Assembly (NCBI RefSeq): GCF_036898095.1
Contig: NC_090765.1
Span: forward strand, 28,891,012 to 28,955,011
Source: Palaemon carinicauda
Lineage: Eukaryota; Arthropoda; Malacostraca; Decapoda; Palaemonidae
Length of the DNA: 64,000 bases
Direction of reading: 5' to 3'
The notes under the pieces are model-generated. The model did not search any database, had not been told where the DNA came from, and worked only from the letters and a program-made list of their open reading frames with translations. A program made the translations under genes and the position numbers. Of this stretch, positions 12,501 through 23,810 are shown in pieces. Position 1 is the first letter of the stretch. Each line of letters opens with the position of its first letter.

Positions 12501-12760
12501 ACACTTTCCTACTCTCAGGCATCCGCGATCGAGTCCTTAATGCCGAGATCGTTAGGATTAGATATTCCTCTCTAGAGGGAGCCTATCTATTCGAGCCTAA
12601 GGATGTGGAACATGCCGCTGAGAGATGGAGGAAGTCCCATCAGGTCTCCCTCCTCCATAGCGCTTTGACTTCTAAGCCCTATAAACCACCAGCTCCTCAG
12701 CAGTCCCGTCCAGCCAAGACTATGACGACCAAGACAGCAGCGAAGACCACGGTGTCTTAA
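9520..12760 (+). pseudogene. Gag-like ORF of DIRS A, disrupted
   Basis: The start region near 9535-9710 reads, in one frame with a stop, like the Cys-rich module seen at 3959 and 43266, ending in a Trp-containing EWSASQ stretch and a basic KSKRD run. Ser/Pro-rich sequence follows (9.7-10.6 kb), then an arginine/serine tandem-repeat region (10.68-11.21 kb). A more conserved helical region at about 12.13-12.76 kb includes LLSGIRDRVLNAEIV and a Pro/Lys-rich C-terminus. Coding moves among all three frames and has stops, so no single reading frame covers it. A role as the nucleoprotein is inferred from its position before RT. Confidence 0.65.
10680..11210 (+). repeat. Degenerate GC-rich tandem repeat in Gag of DIRS A
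   Basis: Units of roughly 24-30 bases built on CGCCAGCGCTCNCC and related forms repeat about twenty times, with steady drift toward CGCACCAACACT and CGCGCGCATGC forms at the right end. Read in one frame the units give RQRSPA-like peptides, in others RSRPRT or CARSR. The composition is sharply more GC-rich than the neighbouring intron. The matching site in other copies in this window holds different Arg-rich repeats. Confidence 0.65.
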
Positions 12761-12899
12761 GAAGCCCTTTCCTGGCAAGAACAGGAAAGGCAGTAAGTCC
12801 TCAAGGGGAGGAAATTATCATAGATGGAGCAGCCGAGGCCGCAAACGCTAAGATAGGCACTCCCCCTGCTTGTCCACCAGTAAGGAGATGCCTAGAAAG

Positions 12900-14420
12900 T
12901 TGCTCAGACAGGTGGAAACAACTTGGGGTCGAACCCTGGACAATCTGTGATTCGTCTAGGATATCGCATCCTGTTCATAACATCTGTCCCTCCCCTGATC
13001 AGGAATCCAGTGTCTATAGACTCCTTTGCCATGGGATCAGCAAAGGGGCTGGCCCTTCGGTCAGAAGTCCAGACCCTGTTGAAGAAGGGCGCTCGACTCT
13101 TTCTTGTAAAAAAATTCGTCTGGAGGCTGGAGACCAGTCATTGACCTCTCAGCTCTGAACAAGTTTGTCAAACAAACTCCATTCAGCATGGAAACTGCAG
13201 ACACAGTCAGACTAGCGGTAAGACCACAGTACTTCATGTGCATACTAGACCTAAAAGACGCGTACTTCCAGATCACAGTCCATCCGTCTTCAAGGAAGTA
13301 CTTGAGATTCAACCTACACAACAGGAAATACCAGTTCCAGGTGCTGTGCTTCGGTCTTTCCACAGCACCTCAAGTTTTCACCAGCGTGTACAGGATTGGC
13401 ATCCGTCTCCTTTGTTATCTGGACGACTGGCTAATCCTAGCAGACTTGGTGTCAACCCTCCTTCAACATCGAGACAAACTTCTGGGACTTTGCCAAGATC
13501 TGGGAACATGGTAAATCTCGAGAAGTCCTCCCTGCTTCCTACGCAGAGACTGGTATACCTAGGCATGATAATAAGACACTAATCTCCACAAAGCCTTCCC
13601 ATCAGGCGACAGAATAGCAAGACTGAGGAAGGTCGCATGACCCTTTCTCCGACGAGAACTTCCAGGCCAGAGGTGGTTACGTCTCCTCGGTCACCTTTCA
13701 TCACAGGCCCGTCTAGCTCCCAACGGCCGCCTCAGGATGAGATCTCTCCAGTGGCGACTCGAGTCCCGGTGTAGGCCTAATCATTCTCTCGATTCCCCTG
13801 ACATTCGGATCCCCATGGGATCAGCAGAACAGACGGATCTCGACTGGCGGGTGGCAGACGAGAATCTACCAAAGGGAGTGGATCTTCTCGTCCTCCCCCT
13901 GGATTTGATGCTGTTCTCAGACGCTTCAAAATAAGGGGGGGGGGGGGGGGGAGCTCACCTGCTGCACCACACGACCTGTGGCCTCTGGTCAGAGTCAGAA
14001 GAGTACCTCCACATAAATCTCCTAGAGATGAAGGTCGTCTTTCTGGCTCTTCAACAGTTACTGGCGGGCCACTCGCTGGTTGTGATGAGTGACAACACCA
14101 CATTAGTGGCTTACATCAACAAGCAAGGAGGTACTTTTTTGCAGCCCCTATCCCATCTAGCAGTAGAGATACTGAGATGGGCCGAGATTCACTCGATACC
14201 ACTATCAGCATGCTTCATTCCGGGCAAGAGGAATGTACTCGCCGACAACTTGAGCAGAGCATCTCAGATAGTGAGTACTGAGTCGTTTTTGAATCATCTA
14301 GTAGCCAACAAAATCCTGACTTTGTGGGGTTCTCCGACAGTGGACCTCTTCGCAACGGCCCTGAACTTCAGGCTCCCGTTATACTGTTCCCCAGTCCCAG
14401 ACCCCAAGGCTCTCTGACAA
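12900..14420 (+). pseudogene. Reverse transcriptase-RNase H of DIRS A, disrupted
   Basis: The RT palm is readable at 13188-13514: FMCILDLKDAYFQI gives the first catalytic Asp, then CFGLSTAPQVF, then LCYLDDWLIL with the catalytic Asp pair. The stretch between APQVF and YLDDW is shorter than in the copy at 38522-40219 (VYRIGIRLL only), so about ten residues are missing. RNase H follows: DLMLFSDASK, a 17-G tract that replaces the usual Trp-Gly coding, then SDNTTLVAYINKQGG and NVLADNLSR. A downstream WGSPTVDLFATALN segment corresponds to the region proposed as a methyltransferase in DIRS1-like elements. The frames do not join. Confidence 0.85.
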
Positions 14421-14480
14421 GATGCATTCCTACAACGGTGGGACAACATCAACATTTACGCCTTTCCCTTATTCTGTCCG

Positions 14481-15560
14481 ATGAGGAGGGTACTCAACAA
14501 GGCCAAAACATCGGTCAGCCTTTCAATGACCCTCATAGCTCCGCTATGGCATCACGCAGAGTGGTTTCCGGACCTTCAACAACTCCTGACGGAGTCTCCA
14601 AGATCCCTCCATGAAACGATCTACTCAAACAGCCACATTCCAACATATTCCACTTCATGCCTAGAGACTATCCAGCATCTCTCTCCGAGAGGATTTTCGC
14701 AACAAGTTGCAATCAGGATGTCTGGACACCCGCGAAAGTCATTAGCAGCCGGCTACCAGGCAAAGTGGAAGGTCTTCTGTGGTTGGTGTTGTGGAAGGGG
14801 TATCTCTCCTCTCAATGCCACTATTCCAGCAGTAGCGGAGTTCCTCGTATATTTGTGGGAAGAAATACATCTGTCAGTCTCGGCGGTTAAAGGCTATCGC
14901 TCAGCCTTAAGCCTCGCCTTTAGACTAAACGGAATGGACATTTCTTCATCGCTAGAACTTTCCTTACTCATATGGGGTTATGAACTTACCTGTCCTCAGT
15001 CTGAAGTGGGACCTCCCCCATGGAACTTGGTTCGAGGTCTCCGGTCTCTTAAGAGACCTCTCTATGAACCATTACTCCAGGCAACAGATCGCCATCTAAC
15101 TTGGAAGACTCTATTCCTGGTAGCTTTGGTTTCGGCCAAGCTAGTCGGTGAACTTCATGGTCTCTCATACGACATCGCCCATTCAAGGAGATGGGGAGGG
15201 GTAACGTTCAGATTTATCCCTGAGTTTATAGCCAAGACTCGGAACCCAGGAGTAGCGGATCCTCGATTCACCACCTTCCAGATTTCAAGTCTTCGTTCTG
15301 TATCAGATGACCCTGATTATCTCTTACTCTGCCTAGTGAGGAGTTTGAGGCTGTACCTTAAGAGAACAACTGTAGCCGGTCCTCGTGTGCCTCGCCCCAG
15401 AGCTCATGATGTCAGGGGCGTAGCTACGTCCTTGGCATTCAAGAGGAACTTCTCAGTGACGCAGGTTCTTCAGGCTGGGGTGTGTGGTAACGACAAACTA
15501 CTTTCACATCCCACTACCTGCAAGACGTGAGTCGCGGGAGACTCGATACGTTTTCTATCA
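14481..15560 (+). pseudogene. Tyrosine recombinase of DIRS A, inactive
   Basis: An open frame of 349 codons (14481-15530) covers the end of the upstream polyprotein and most of a DIRS-type tyrosine recombinase. RGFSQQVAIRMS starts the N-terminal core-binding region and SAVKGYRSALSLAF is a typical helix. The first catalytic arginine is replaced: SAKLVGELHGLS has Leu where SAKRVxEL is expected. HDVRGVATSLAF supplies the H-x-x-R pair. The catalytic tyrosine is out of frame: the bases at about 15507-15530 encode FTSHYLQD in the next frame. Two independent active-site defects make it non-functional. Confidence 0.85.
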
Positions 15561-16073
15561 GTCCTGTGGTTGCTGCACAACAGCTGGTATAATACCTCAA
15601 GCTCCCTATTTGACAAGTATCAGAAGGTTGAGGGCAATTTTACCCGGTTTTAGTCTGTGTAAATGAAAAGGTTTGACTGGCTTTTATTCTTTTTTTTCAT
15701 CCTCCCCTCTCTTGGGGAAAGCAGAATCCTGGGTTCTCTGCACAAACTGACCACAAACCACTGCAGGTAAACCATGCTCCCTTGTGTACCTAGTATTAAA
15801 CTAGTTCTGTTGCGTCCCCATACCCTGGCGAGGTGGTTTCGGGAAAGTCTGGGTTACAACAGTTTTTCCTACTAAAGACTCGGAATAACTTTACCTGGAC
15901 GGTCACACTATATATCTCAACACACAGCTTGCGTAGGCCATGGACCTTTCCTATCAAGGTTTTAGCGAGGCCCAGGGACCCCCTTATATTTTAGTACTAA
16001 CATACTCAGATAAGGAGCCCCCAGGTGAAAGCCAAAAAGTCAGATTGGTAGAGATGTCCACCCTTCCTAATGG

Positions 16074-16127
16074 GTTAGTCACCCCTAAATAAATTGCCTA
16101 GGTTTGTATTCCAGTTACGAAAAATAT
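16074..16127 (-). repeat. DIRS A right inverted terminal repeat
   Basis: Reading AGTCACCCCTAAATAAATTG, then GGTTTGTATTCCAGTTAC, this is the diverged reverse complement of 9308-9368. It marks the right end of the element, after about 500 bases of 3' noncoding sequence rich in CCC/GGG motifs. Confidence 0.72.
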
Positions 16128-16140
16128 GACATTCGTAGAT

Positions 16141-16600
16141 AATTCTCTAAAATCATGTTTAATGAACTGTATCTTTTATTGAGCGAAGTTTCAAAATGTT
16201 TCGTCCCAGGAACCTAGTCTTATTAGAAATTTGAAGAATGTGAGAGTTGCCAGTTTTGAACAAAAATTATTGAATTCAGATATTCCCAGCTTTGCTGTAT
16301 ACTGTACAAACAATCATGCTTTTTCAACAGCAAGTATTTAGTGTTTTTCTTATCATAAAGACTATTGAGTCAAAATTTCCACAATGATCTAACTGATATT
16401 TTGATAACTTTAGCATTAATTTTCTAAAATCATGCTTAATGAATTTTTTTCTTAAACGAAACTTTAAAATACTTTACTTTGCCGCTGGAACAGAGTCTGA
16501 TTATGAAATGTGAAGAATGTAAGAGTTGTCTTTAGTGAATTTCTAACGAAAATCACTGAATTTAGGTATTGCAAATTTTGCTGTATACTGTACACAAGGT
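16141..16600 (+). repeat. Diverged direct repeat, two copies about 280 bp apart
   Basis: The blocks at 16141-16310 and 16418-16600 share in the same order TCTAAAATCATG, an AAACTTT/AAGTTTC segment, GAACxxAGTCT, GAAGAATGTxAGAGTTG, and TTTGCTGTATACTGTACA. The similarity is diffuse, so the duplication is old. It begins right after the right end of DIRS A. No coding sequence is seen. Confidence 0.7.
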
Positions 16601-17009
16601 AAAATGCTGTCTGTGCACAATACTGTACGTGCAAATCATTAACATCAAGGACAAAAAGACAGTCTAAAAGTGATGATCAGAATTATGAATCAATAGGGGG
16701 GTTTGCACCTTATGAACTACCACACAGCCAACTACCACACAGCCAGGCCTGCCAACCCTCCCACGACAGCTGTGGTTGATTAAATGTTAATGGTGTTTTA
16801 CCTTTTGTACATCAACCCGTAGGCTGCTGTAACTCCAGAAGTGTAATTTAATAACATAACTTATGAAATATACATCATCTTAAATTTTTTCCTCATTAGA
16901 ATTAGGCCTAGACCTTTTTCAAAGGTCGATAGTTTTTTTTTTTTTTATAAGACATTATACACGGCATCACTTAAATCTATTATTTTCTCATTAATCTTTC
17001 TTTTTCCAA

Positions 17010-18760
17010 TGTGTGATGGGTTTCAAGAAAGCAGAGGTTTATGCTATTATTGCCTTCCCTTTCTCCTACTGCCACAAGGGATGCCTTTTATACCATTGGG
17101 CAACCAGGCAGGGACTTAGTTGGTGTCTTTTGGGACGAGTACTTGCTACCTTTTTTGGATCGCCGGCTTGCCTTATCTCACAGACCAATATTGTTTATGA
17201 GCAATCCCCCATTATCACTGAAAGCGATTTTTGAGGAAAATGCATTCATGGTCATTCTAGATAGGTTTTTGGGATTCTACAGTCCAATATTACTGGTGGC
17301 TGAAGATAATCAGAGGTGAAAGGGATGTTGGCAAAAAATGTTCGAGAAGACCTTCCAACAATGATGGGATCATCTAGATGAATACACTTTACCTCTGTTC
17401 AGCCTGATTTGCCAGCCGATGAACACCAGGCCAAAGGACTTCCTTGGCTGCTGCCAGAAGGCCACATGCTGAGTGGCATCCCCGATCTATTAGCACTTGC
17501 AGCATATTCAGCATTCTATGGGAATGCCCTTCTGTCAGTCGCATTGTTAATCTGTAAAGAAATTAGCAAGGGACTGCACAGATATCTGAATATTTAGCAT
17601 AGTCCTTTGCAGTTGTCTACCGGGGAAAGTAGAACTATCTTCTGTGATAGGTTTCTTAGGAGTACAGCGTCATTCAAAGCATATCTAGCATAAATCACAG
17701 TCTTCCTCGTTCAAACCCCCCCCCCCCCCCCCCCATGGAAGTGACCTCTACACGTGAGGAGCTTCTAGCACTCTTGATCACCCTGAACCTCAGGCCCCCT
17801 GATTATGATATGGCCTCTTTTCTCAAGGCTCGCACATACCACCTTTTTGAGGTCGTCAAACAAGAGATTTGACTCAAGATTATTGTTTTGCTAGCCTTAA
17901 GAGTTGTATGGTGTGTCTATAATAATCCACAATGAGGTTTAGAAGGCTTCTAAGATTTGTATTAGAGTTTGGGGCCAAAATCCAGAACATGTCAAGATCC
18001 AACCCTGGGTTTGAAACTATCACCATTCCTCTCTATGCGAGGTGTCGGGTCATAATCGAGAGAAGATGCTTTTGTCCCCTTTGAGAGCTCTGTGGTGACA
18101 TTACATCTCAGGCCTGAGTGTTGTCTCTTAGCCACCGGCAGAACTAAGAGAGAGGTATCAAAGATCATGGTCTGTTTCTGACTGCATGAGACGATCTGAA
18201 GAGCATAAGCCTCGACTGCTGAGAGGGTCGAGGTACCAGCTTAGACTAATCTCACAAAGTCAGTCAGGTGTGTACTGTAGATCCCCACCTTGGCCTCCAA
18301 GAAGAATCATGAAGGCATGAGTTCAGAAGAGCCCAAGAAGGATTGTGGAATACATACCAATCCCATTGGTCATTACTGTATACACAAGGTATTTAATTCT
18401 GAATGGCATCTGCCCTTCTGGGGAGAAATATTTCATTTCTTCATTGGCTACATACCAGGTACAATCAAAGTACAGGCCAGGCCTTATGAGACTATTCATC
18501 CCTATGATGGACAGTTTGGGGGGTTGCATTAGTCATCTCCATCACATTTGAATGAGGCTAGGGAGATTGGGATACTCTGGGGAAGAAAAAGAACAGACCA
18601 GTTCATGAGGAGACTTCCATCGAAGCTATAACAGAGTCCCTATTTTAAAGGACAAAGGTTTGTATATGTGTAGGAACAAATACATTTTCAAAGTCATTTG
18701 TACTTTACTTAGCTATACAAATCAGGTTGGAGTCGAAGGACAAATTGCGCTTTTTTTTTT
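17010..18760 (+). mobile_element. Degraded DIRS-like element, 3' part
   Basis: Short open pieces separated by stops read like a decayed YR retroelement. At about 17880-18250 the + frames give LKIIVLLALRVVW, where recombinases have an FLVALAS helix, and later RTKREVSKIMVCF followed by a stop-interrupted LHETI. A 19-C tract lies at 17716-17734. Near 18650-18740 inverted TTTGTAT/ATACAAA arms around AACAAATACATTTTCAAAG resemble a junction of two terminal repeats. The open frames at 17041-17319 and 17409-17597 have no domain I recognise. The assignment is tentative. Confidence 0.45.
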
Positions 18761-18825
18761 TATATATATATGAAAGTTTAATTCACTATTAGATATTTTT
18801 ATTAATGCTATTTGTTGTCTTCCAG

Positions 18826-19324
18826 AGAAGAAATTGTAAACCTAGAAGAACTTGCCAAGCATATGTCGTACATTTGCCACACTCCTGACACTTCAAAAGT
18901 AGAGATGATCAGAGATGTGTTAGCCAAAATGGATTTTGATCATGATGGAGCAGTGAAAGTAGATCATGTATTGAAAGTTCTAGAGCTTATGCTAGATGAA
19001 CACACTAGTGTACCTCCAAAACTTGTGGAAGATATTATTGAAATGATGGCCAAAGAAGAGCAATTGGAAACAGCCACCTTAATTCAGCATGCCTTGAAAA
19101 GAACAATGGCGGAAAATGTCAAGATGAAAAACGAAGAACGAGAACGCAATCTTGAACCTATAGCTACTCCACCTCAGGAGATATACGACGAAGCTGTGGA
19201 ATCACACGAAAGTAAACTTGAATCCGAACTGGCTAATGGTAGTCATGAAAAAGCTGGAGGAATTGCCATTGGTTCAGACACCAGCGATACCGAGGATAAA
19301 AAACAAGCAAAACGAAGTCAATGA
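18826..19324 (+). CDS. LETM1: LETM1, terminal coding exon with EF-hand
   Basis: The acceptor TTCCAG ends at 18825; the first base completes a Lys codon split across the intron, then 165 codons run to TGA at 19322. EEIVNLEELAKHMSYI leads to an EF-hand, MDFDHDGAVKVDHVLK, the diagnostic feature of the LETM1 C-terminus and thought to sense Ca2+ in the matrix. Asp occupies loop positions 1, 3 and 5 and Gly position 6, but position 12 is His rather than the canonical Glu. A further helix (LVEDIIEMMAKEEQLE), a long charged helix and an acidic, then lysine-rich tail follow. Spacing and order fit LETM1, not the EF-hand-less LETM2. Confidence 0.92.
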
Positions 19325-21899
19325 CCCCTAAATAGGATGAAGGAAGATTAGGTTGACTGTAATTACTTTGAAATCACTTTAATTTCACCACTGTTTTCTT
19401 AGCACACTTGGTATGTACAGTTATTGCATTCACAATAGTGTGCTGTATGTTTCATTGAAAATCTTGGGAAAGGATAATTTTTATTATACCAGTAGTGTAG
19501 TATAAATTCCTGTTAAGTTCTCATATATGAAGATAAAGGAAAACTACAAGTGCATTTCTGAGTATTAGCAGTAAACATTTATCCTCTTTTGTAGCATTTT
19601 TTATTTCCGTACAAACTAGGTCAGTTAATGATATAAAATTAATATAGTATACCTACAGATGATGATAAGGTTATACATAGTAGATTGAATGTTTTATGAA
19701 GCATTATTTGATATGAGGCTAAGCCATTCATGCGGTTGGGTAATTTTACTGCTAAGTTTTGAATCAATCATGTCTCTGCTTATTTAATAGCTTTATTTTT
19801 TTCATGCTCAGTTTCATCTCCATTGAATGGTTAATATAGTATGCTATAAACAAATTTCAATAAAGACCAGGCAGGCTATAGGTATAGTGGTTGCAAAGGA
19901 ACTAGTAATTATTGCTATACTGCATTTACATGAAACACAAATTTGTCACTGCACCAGTTTACTTAAAATTATTGATTTTAATATACAGTACTAGTACAAG
20001 CAACCTATAAGTATGCCCCCATTAATGCAATAAATAAGCTGGGTATTTTTGGCTAAATAAAGTGGTGCAGTTTGTAGTCCTTTACTATACTTGTTAACCC
20101 AAGCCAACTTACCATTCCAAAGTGAAACTGCATGAACATAGTTAATAATATTTAGCAGACCAAATTAGTTTGCTAGAATATAATAAATGCATTTACTGTA
20201 CTATTTGGACAATGTCTAACCGCATGGATTGGATCCATCAGTTGATAAATTGAAGACTATTTGAAGGTATACATAGTTTTTTTTTTTAAAAACTAACGGT
20301 TGTTAAATTAGTTTTACAATACATGAAGAATGCTTTTGTAATTTGGGTATCTTGCGCAAGTCCTGTAATACCCACATAGCAGCTTCTAATACTTAAATGA
20401 GAAGTATTTTGTAATCAGGAGAAAATCCCGCTCTGAATATTAATTTTTTGTCATTCAAACTGTGATTGCAGTTATGCCTAAAGCAGATTAAGCAGCATGG
20501 TGTATACTAAACTTTTTAATTGCAAAGCCTTTACATATAGGATGAATTTCCATTTTGTTTGGCTGTAAATAGGGAACAAGCTGTTTGGGCTTTTGCTGTA
20601 ATCACACAAGGGTAGCATTTCTCCGTGGCATATATTTTTTAATGTAATATTTGTACAGTATATATATATAAAATAAGTGTATTTATTATACCAGCTGTAA
20701 ATGTGCTGTGATATTTGCAAATGTAGATTGTTACCTTATGTTATTTTATAATTTTAAGTTTACAGATGTCTTTTGTGTGTTTATACATATATACAGTATC
20801 TTGATATGTACTGTAAATGGGTACTGTACATAATTCATGTGTATATATATATAGATAGATATATATATTGTATTACATTGTACAGTGTTGTCAACTTTAT
20901 AAGAGTCTTGCGAGCAACTGAAACCTCACTGTCTGAAACCGAACCGTTGAGAAGGGTAGTTTTAAGTTTTTGAGTAACTTAGTATGTCACTTTGTCACTT
21001 GAGTAAAATTTTTTTTTTACTGGCATTCTACAAAACTTTTGATAACAAATTTTGTATAATGCCCCTATTTTGTGACAGCAAATTTAGCATTATTTTTCTG
21101 AGAGTCTGATTTGAAGTTCCCTTGCCTTTCTTCAGTGTCTTACCTGTTTTACCTTTTATGCATTTGTATCTAGGACTTTGGTTTGAATATATGCAATTTG
21201 GTTCAGAATATCATGCAAAAGAAATCGAGACGAATTATAGCTGTATAATAATCAGTGTATGCCCCAAGTCTTGTTACAGTGCTTTTTTGTAACTGAAGAG
21301 AGTTGTAGGTCAGAAATTATTGCCATCTTCAAGCAATTTTGTGATATTTAAATAAAATTTACAACTCTTGGAATTATAAATCTTACTAAAGTGCATTAAG
21401 AGAACCATATGCCATCATCTATATTTGCTCAGAAAAGCAGCTTAGCATTTCTTTATTAGGAGGTTTTCAAAACTTCAATACTCATCTATTCTGTAAATTT
21501 TTTCTTATTTATTCATATTTTGCTACCCATTATCTCAGGTTATTTCAAATGATCTTTTTTCAGTAATTTTTATAAAGAGGATTTTAAATTTATTAATTAG
21601 TTATTTAATAAAATGAGTTCTTTTAAACCAATACAGTTAATTAAAACTATTGGATGTAATAGTTTTTTATTTCCTCTTATATCCTAATTTTAGTGTTTTA
21701 AAAGAACATTTATAAAATTTTCTTGTCGCTGTTTGATGATGGCGACAGATTTTGGTTTAACCAATTTCTTCTTACTACAAGTGGCATGAAAAGCAATGTA
21801 GTTGATACTTGGTGCTTCTCAAATCCACACACACTTACATACATGCATATATATATATATATATGTATGTATGTATGTTTTTAGGCTCAGGCCATGTCT
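19325..21899 (+). other. LETM1 3'UTR and downstream AT-rich sequence
   Basis: No ORF with a recognisable domain is present. The LETM1 3'UTR starts here. Short TA runs occur at about 20658 and 20845, and a TATATA/TATG cluster at 21846-21878. No host gene is recognised. Confidence 0.7.
19859..19864 (+). promoter_or_regulatory. Candidate LETM1 polyadenylation signal AATAAA
   Basis: This is the first AATAAA after the stop codon, about 535 bases downstream. Others at 20029, 20056 and 21351 are equally possible; the sequence cannot decide between them. Confidence 0.35.
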
Positions 21900-23579
21900 T
21901 CCTGTTGGAAGTTCCTTATTAGTAGCTTCCTAGGGTATATTTGACTACAGTGATATTCCCAGAGAATTTTACCTTACGGTACCATGAATTCTAACTCCTG
22001 GAGCGAATATCCCTAACTTATTCCTGTGGAGGAACCTGGGAAGGCCTACTTCCAACAAAGTACTTTTGAAGGCTGAAATGAATGAATTCTTATAGGGATA
22101 TCGCACAATTTCCTCTTGACACGCCACATAGCTATATTCACCCCGAATAGCGTTAACGCTTCGAGAGGGAAAGCGAAGGGGAGCCTTTATTAAGGTACCT
22201 CTCTTCATTGTTTTGAGTGTATATGACGTCATCGGCGCCATGTTATTCCCTATCTCATAGCTCTATAGCTCGGTGATTTCCCGTGCTCTCGTATTTTTGG
22301 ATTTATTCACCATTATGATGCCTTCACCAGCCTCTTCTGCCTCTGGAAAGTTGAGTATTCTTTACTTTGTATAAGTGTAAGCTCTTGCCCGTTTTTATTT
22401 AAATCAAGGTTAAATTAACATAAACAAGAGCTGTTGCCTAACTGGTGGCGAGTAATTTAGTTAGCCAGAACAACTTCCCCGGTTTATTAGCTTTAAATTT
22501 AGCTATTTAGCCTTCCTGCTGGGAATTCTTTATATTATGCCAATAGTATTTATCAGTTTCGGCGAATTAGGTAACCGATCCTTGCTTACGTTAGGCTTCT
22601 TAGCTAGGCGTTTTGCTATTAGTACTTTCATGCAAGATATAATAGACTTTCCTAGTGTGATAATTTTATTGAAGCTCTAGGCATTAATTTATACATGTAA
22701 GAATGTAAGATATTTACTGAACAAAATTTCCTCTTCCAAAGATAGTATACGAGTGTTTCGGTGATTTAGGTAATCTATTCTCACTGCGCCTGGGCTACTA
22801 GCCTAAGGGGCTTTAGTATACTTTCGTATACATCCCCAATTGTTTTTTTCTCCTGCGGAGGTCTAAGAGCAATCCCTTTTCCCTCTGAGTTAGCCTAGGC
22901 TTAGCCCTAGTCAGTTTTGCCTCGAATAGTATTCGGGTAAAACTAGGCTAGGGTGTTTCTGTCTTTGTCCTGTGACTGGAAAGACTGGTTTTTTGGATTT
23001 GGTCAGAACCTCAGAGTATTCTGTCTGTGGTTGGTAGCTGTCTAGCAGGGTGAATAGAATTCCTTTTCTAGGTTAGGCTGCTGACATAGGAGGCTAGACC
23101 TCCCTAGGCCACACCTGAAGGTTTCTGAACGATATGATTCCTTCTCCCTGGGGCTTAGCAGACTAGTCGAAGAATAGAATTCTTCCACTGCTTAGGGGAC
23201 AACAGCAATAAAACCTCATTAATTATTGTTTGGAGGGGCAGGGAAGATGCTGCCAACCTCTACTGTATTAAACTATCCTGGGCTAGGAATAAATTTTTTA
23301 GCCACTGGGGTAGCCCTAATACTGGAACGGAGTTTTGTTAGGTAAGGTAGGACAGGCTTTATGGCCAGTTCCTTCCACACCTTATAGGACCCTCATCCCT
23401 CTGCCATTCATATGTCTGCTGGTAAAGCCCGGCAATGTTATGGATAGATGGAAGCTTGAATGTTACATTCTCCCCTTCCATTTGATCCCTCATTCTGGAT
23501 AAAAGATAGTAAAGCAGTGCCCTCTCACAGTCCTTAGATCCATGCTTTCTCTTTTGTTATTGCCTAGTACCATTGGGTC

Positions 23580-23810
23580 CTCATCTGCCGGCTTAGCGGC
23601 CGGCAGCCGGGTGGGTTGCAGATAACTGGTTTGATAAAAATAAGCCGGCCGGCATAGATTGCCATCAGCCTGCGGCCAGGCGGCAGCTAACTGCACACCA
23701 ACTATTCTGCTGGCTACTACGATTAGTGACTGGCATATTACCTATTGCCGGCTGGCAGAGACTGCAGGCCGGCACCCAGTAACCAGCAATCTGCCGCCCA
23801 TTAGTCCCAA
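23580..23810 (+). repeat. GCCGGC-rich degenerate repeat in the leader of element B
   Basis: GCCGGC, CGGCCGGC and GCCGGCTGGCAG-type words recur at least eight times in about 230 bases inside an AT-rich neighbourhood, mixed with ACTACxxTTAG-like spacers. No coding function is seen. It lies between the putative leader ATG (22315) and the Gag body, so it could be part of a leader intron or an untranslated region. Confidence 0.55.

Larger units (their letters stand above)
9308..16127 (+). mobile_element. DIRS1-like retrotransposon A, nearly full length, decayed
   Basis: This 6.8-kb element has the DIRS1-like order: inverted terminal repeat, Gag-like ORF, reverse transcriptase, RNase H, a segment corresponding to the proposed methyltransferase region, tyrosine recombinase, then the second inverted repeat. 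DIRS elements lack an integrase and insert a circular DNA with the recombinase, usually without target-site duplication; none is visible here. The RT keeps YLDDW, but several frameshifts, stops, a 17-G tract and a replaced recombinase arginine make it inactive. It lies in the sense strand of the last LETM1 intron. DIRS1-like elements are known to be widespread in Decapoda. Confidence 0.85.

Noticed and set aside
21969..22241. 90-residue ORF on - in the leader of element B
   Set aside because: It opposes the leader of a + strand retroelement and has no recognisable motif.
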